Assembly (NCBI GenBank): GCA_022844585.1 | Contig: JALHLM010000408.1 | Location: 1 to 5,772 of the forward strand | DNA: 5,772 bases | Direction of reading: 5' to 3' | Source: Pirellulales bacterium | GTDB taxonomy: Bacteria; Planctomycetota; Planctomycetia; Pirellulales; JALHLM01 | Shown: piece by piece, positions 4,905 through 5,772 of the stretch | Layout of the letters: each line of letters opens with the position of its first letter | Numbering within the stretch: position 1 is the stretch's first letter | Translations under genes and position numbers: made by a program | The notes under the pieces: generated by a model | Database searches by the model: none | What the model saw: the letters and a program-made list of their open reading frames with translations, nothing else | Told to the model about the DNA's origin: nothing

Positions 4905-5772
4905 TCCCGTGCTGCACATCAAGGACTCGTACTTCTTCGAAGTGCCGAAGTTCCTGTACCCGCATCCCTACGCAGAAATGGGCGACGTCCCGGAGTTCTT
5001 GCGCAAAGCGCACCCGGACGCCACGCTCGACGAGTTCAATCACGACCTGGCTGGGAAAATCATCATCCCGCAGCCGTTCGGAACACTGAAGAATCTGTAC
5101 ACGAAGGTTCCATTTAGTGAAGGCGGCGGCTTCGCGATCTCCAAGTTCATGATCTTGGAACTGGTCGTCGCGGTTTTCATGGTGGTGCTGTTCACTTGGT
5201 TGGCAGGCCGCATTGCCGGCGGACAACGACCGAAAGGTCGCATCGCCAACATGTTCGAGGCGGCGCTCATCTACATGAAGGAGCAGGTCGCCGAGCCTGC
5301 CATCGGGCACCACGACGCGCACAAGTTCGTCCCGCTGCTGTGGACGATGTTCTTCTTCGTTTTGTTCTGTAACCTGCTGGGCATGGTCCCGTGGCTGGGC
5401 AACCCGACCGCTGCCTTCGGCATGACCATCGCGATGGCCTGTGTGACGTTCTTTTCGGGCCTGGTGATGGGTAGCAAGCAACTCGGCATCTTGGGCTACT
5501 GGAAGAATCAGGTGCCCCAGTTGGGGCTGCCCATCTACATTGCCATCTTTGTTGTGCCGTTGCTGTTCGGTATCGAAGTGCTCGGCTTGTTCATCAAGCA
5601 TGGTGTGCTGGCGATTCGATTGCTCGCCAATATGGTGGCCGGACACTTGGTATTGCTCGCGATTTTGGGAATCGCGGTTGCCGCAGCCGGCTCGCCTCTC
5701 TGGTACGGCTGGTACGTGGCCGCTCCGATCAGCATTTTGGGCTCGACCGCCTTCAGCTTGCTGGAGTTGATG
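4897..5772 (+). CDS. atpB: F-type ATP synthase subunit a, 3' end outside the window
   Basis: The first 292 residues are visible and the frame is still open at the window edge. Subunit a forms the proton half-channels facing the c-ring in the membrane F0 sector. A hydrophilic N-terminal stretch of about 80 residues precedes five or six membrane helices (about 83-105, 145-165, 172-192, 209-233, 238-262 and 270 onward). The diagnostic motif is LAIRLLANMVAGH (238-250): Arg241 is the essential arginine (E. coli aR210) and Glu227, 14 residues before it, aligns with E. coli E196. His250 stands where E. coli has E219, and Glu290 in the last visible helix probably replaces E. coli H245, the swapped pair also found in mitochondrial subunit a. 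ATG 4897 has GAGG 6 bases upstream and overlaps the preceding gene (ATGGCTGA). Genes for subunits c, b, delta and the rest presumably follow. Confidence 0.97.
   Translation, partial: MADPVLHIKDSYFFEVPKFLYPHPYAEMGDVPEFLRKAHPDATLDEFNHDLAGKIIIPQPFGTLKNLYTKVPFSEGGGFAISKFMILELVVAVFMVVLFTWLAGRIAGGQRPKGRIANMFEAALIYMKEQVAEPAIGHHDAHKFVPLLWTMFFFVLFCNLLGMVPWLGNPTAAFGMTIAMACVTFFSGLVMGSKQLGILGYWKNQVPQLGLPIYIAIFVVPLLFGIEVLGLFIKHGVLAIRLLANMVAGHLVLLAILGIAVAAAGSPLWYGWYVAAPISILGSTAFSLLELM

Noticed and set aside
4771..5646. 291-residue open frame on the minus strand opposite atpB
   Set aside because: It is antisense to a clearly conserved atpB. The translation is rich in His, Gln, Glu and Arg, as expected from the reverse complement of hydrophobic codons in GC-rich DNA, and shows no domain.

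Overview
The window looks like a chromosomal segment of a GC-rich planctomycete, most likely near Pirellulales. This is inferred from the protein types: a DUF4912 protein with a Rho-N/SAP-like head, an FmdB zinc ribbon with a Cys/Gly-rich tail, and an ATP synthase a subunit with a long hydrophilic N-terminus. Several genes also have weak or absent Shine-Dalgarno sequences. There is no rRNA, tRNA, CRISPR array, insertion sequence or phage gene in view.

Layout. (1) Positions 1-1560, + strand: the last codons of an upstream gene, probably a NuoL-like membrane subunit, then a complete NuoM/MrpD-like proton-conducting transporter subunit four bases later. (2) Positions 1649-2239, + strand: a small FmdB-type zinc-ribbon protein and a small TPR-like protein. 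(3) Positions 2321-3475, - strand: a 384-residue DUF4912 protein, convergent with the TPR gene. (4) Positions 3476-4209: a 734-base divergent intergenic region, AT-richer in its middle. It holds a candidate promoter facing the DUF4912 gene, two candidate tandem promoters facing the ATP synthase genes, and several inverted repeats. (5) Positions 4210-5772, + strand: the start of an F-type ATP synthase operon. Two small membrane proteins (AtpZ-like and AtpI-like) overlap by 4 bases, and the second overlaps atpB (subunit a) by 8 bases. atpB runs off the window.

Two membrane energy modules lie close together: an ion-translocating NADH-dehydrogenase/antiporter-like cluster at the left edge and the ATP synthase operon at the right. 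The genes between them are small or poorly characterised.

I do not see a wholly new system. The points most worth a second look are a perfect hairpin that hides the Shine-Dalgarno sequence of the first atp gene, the apparent loss of the charged channel residues in the NuoM-like protein, and a strong hairpin in the leader of the DUF4912 gene. The Shine-Dalgarno position also moves the first atp gene to GTG 4210, giving 87 residues instead of 105.
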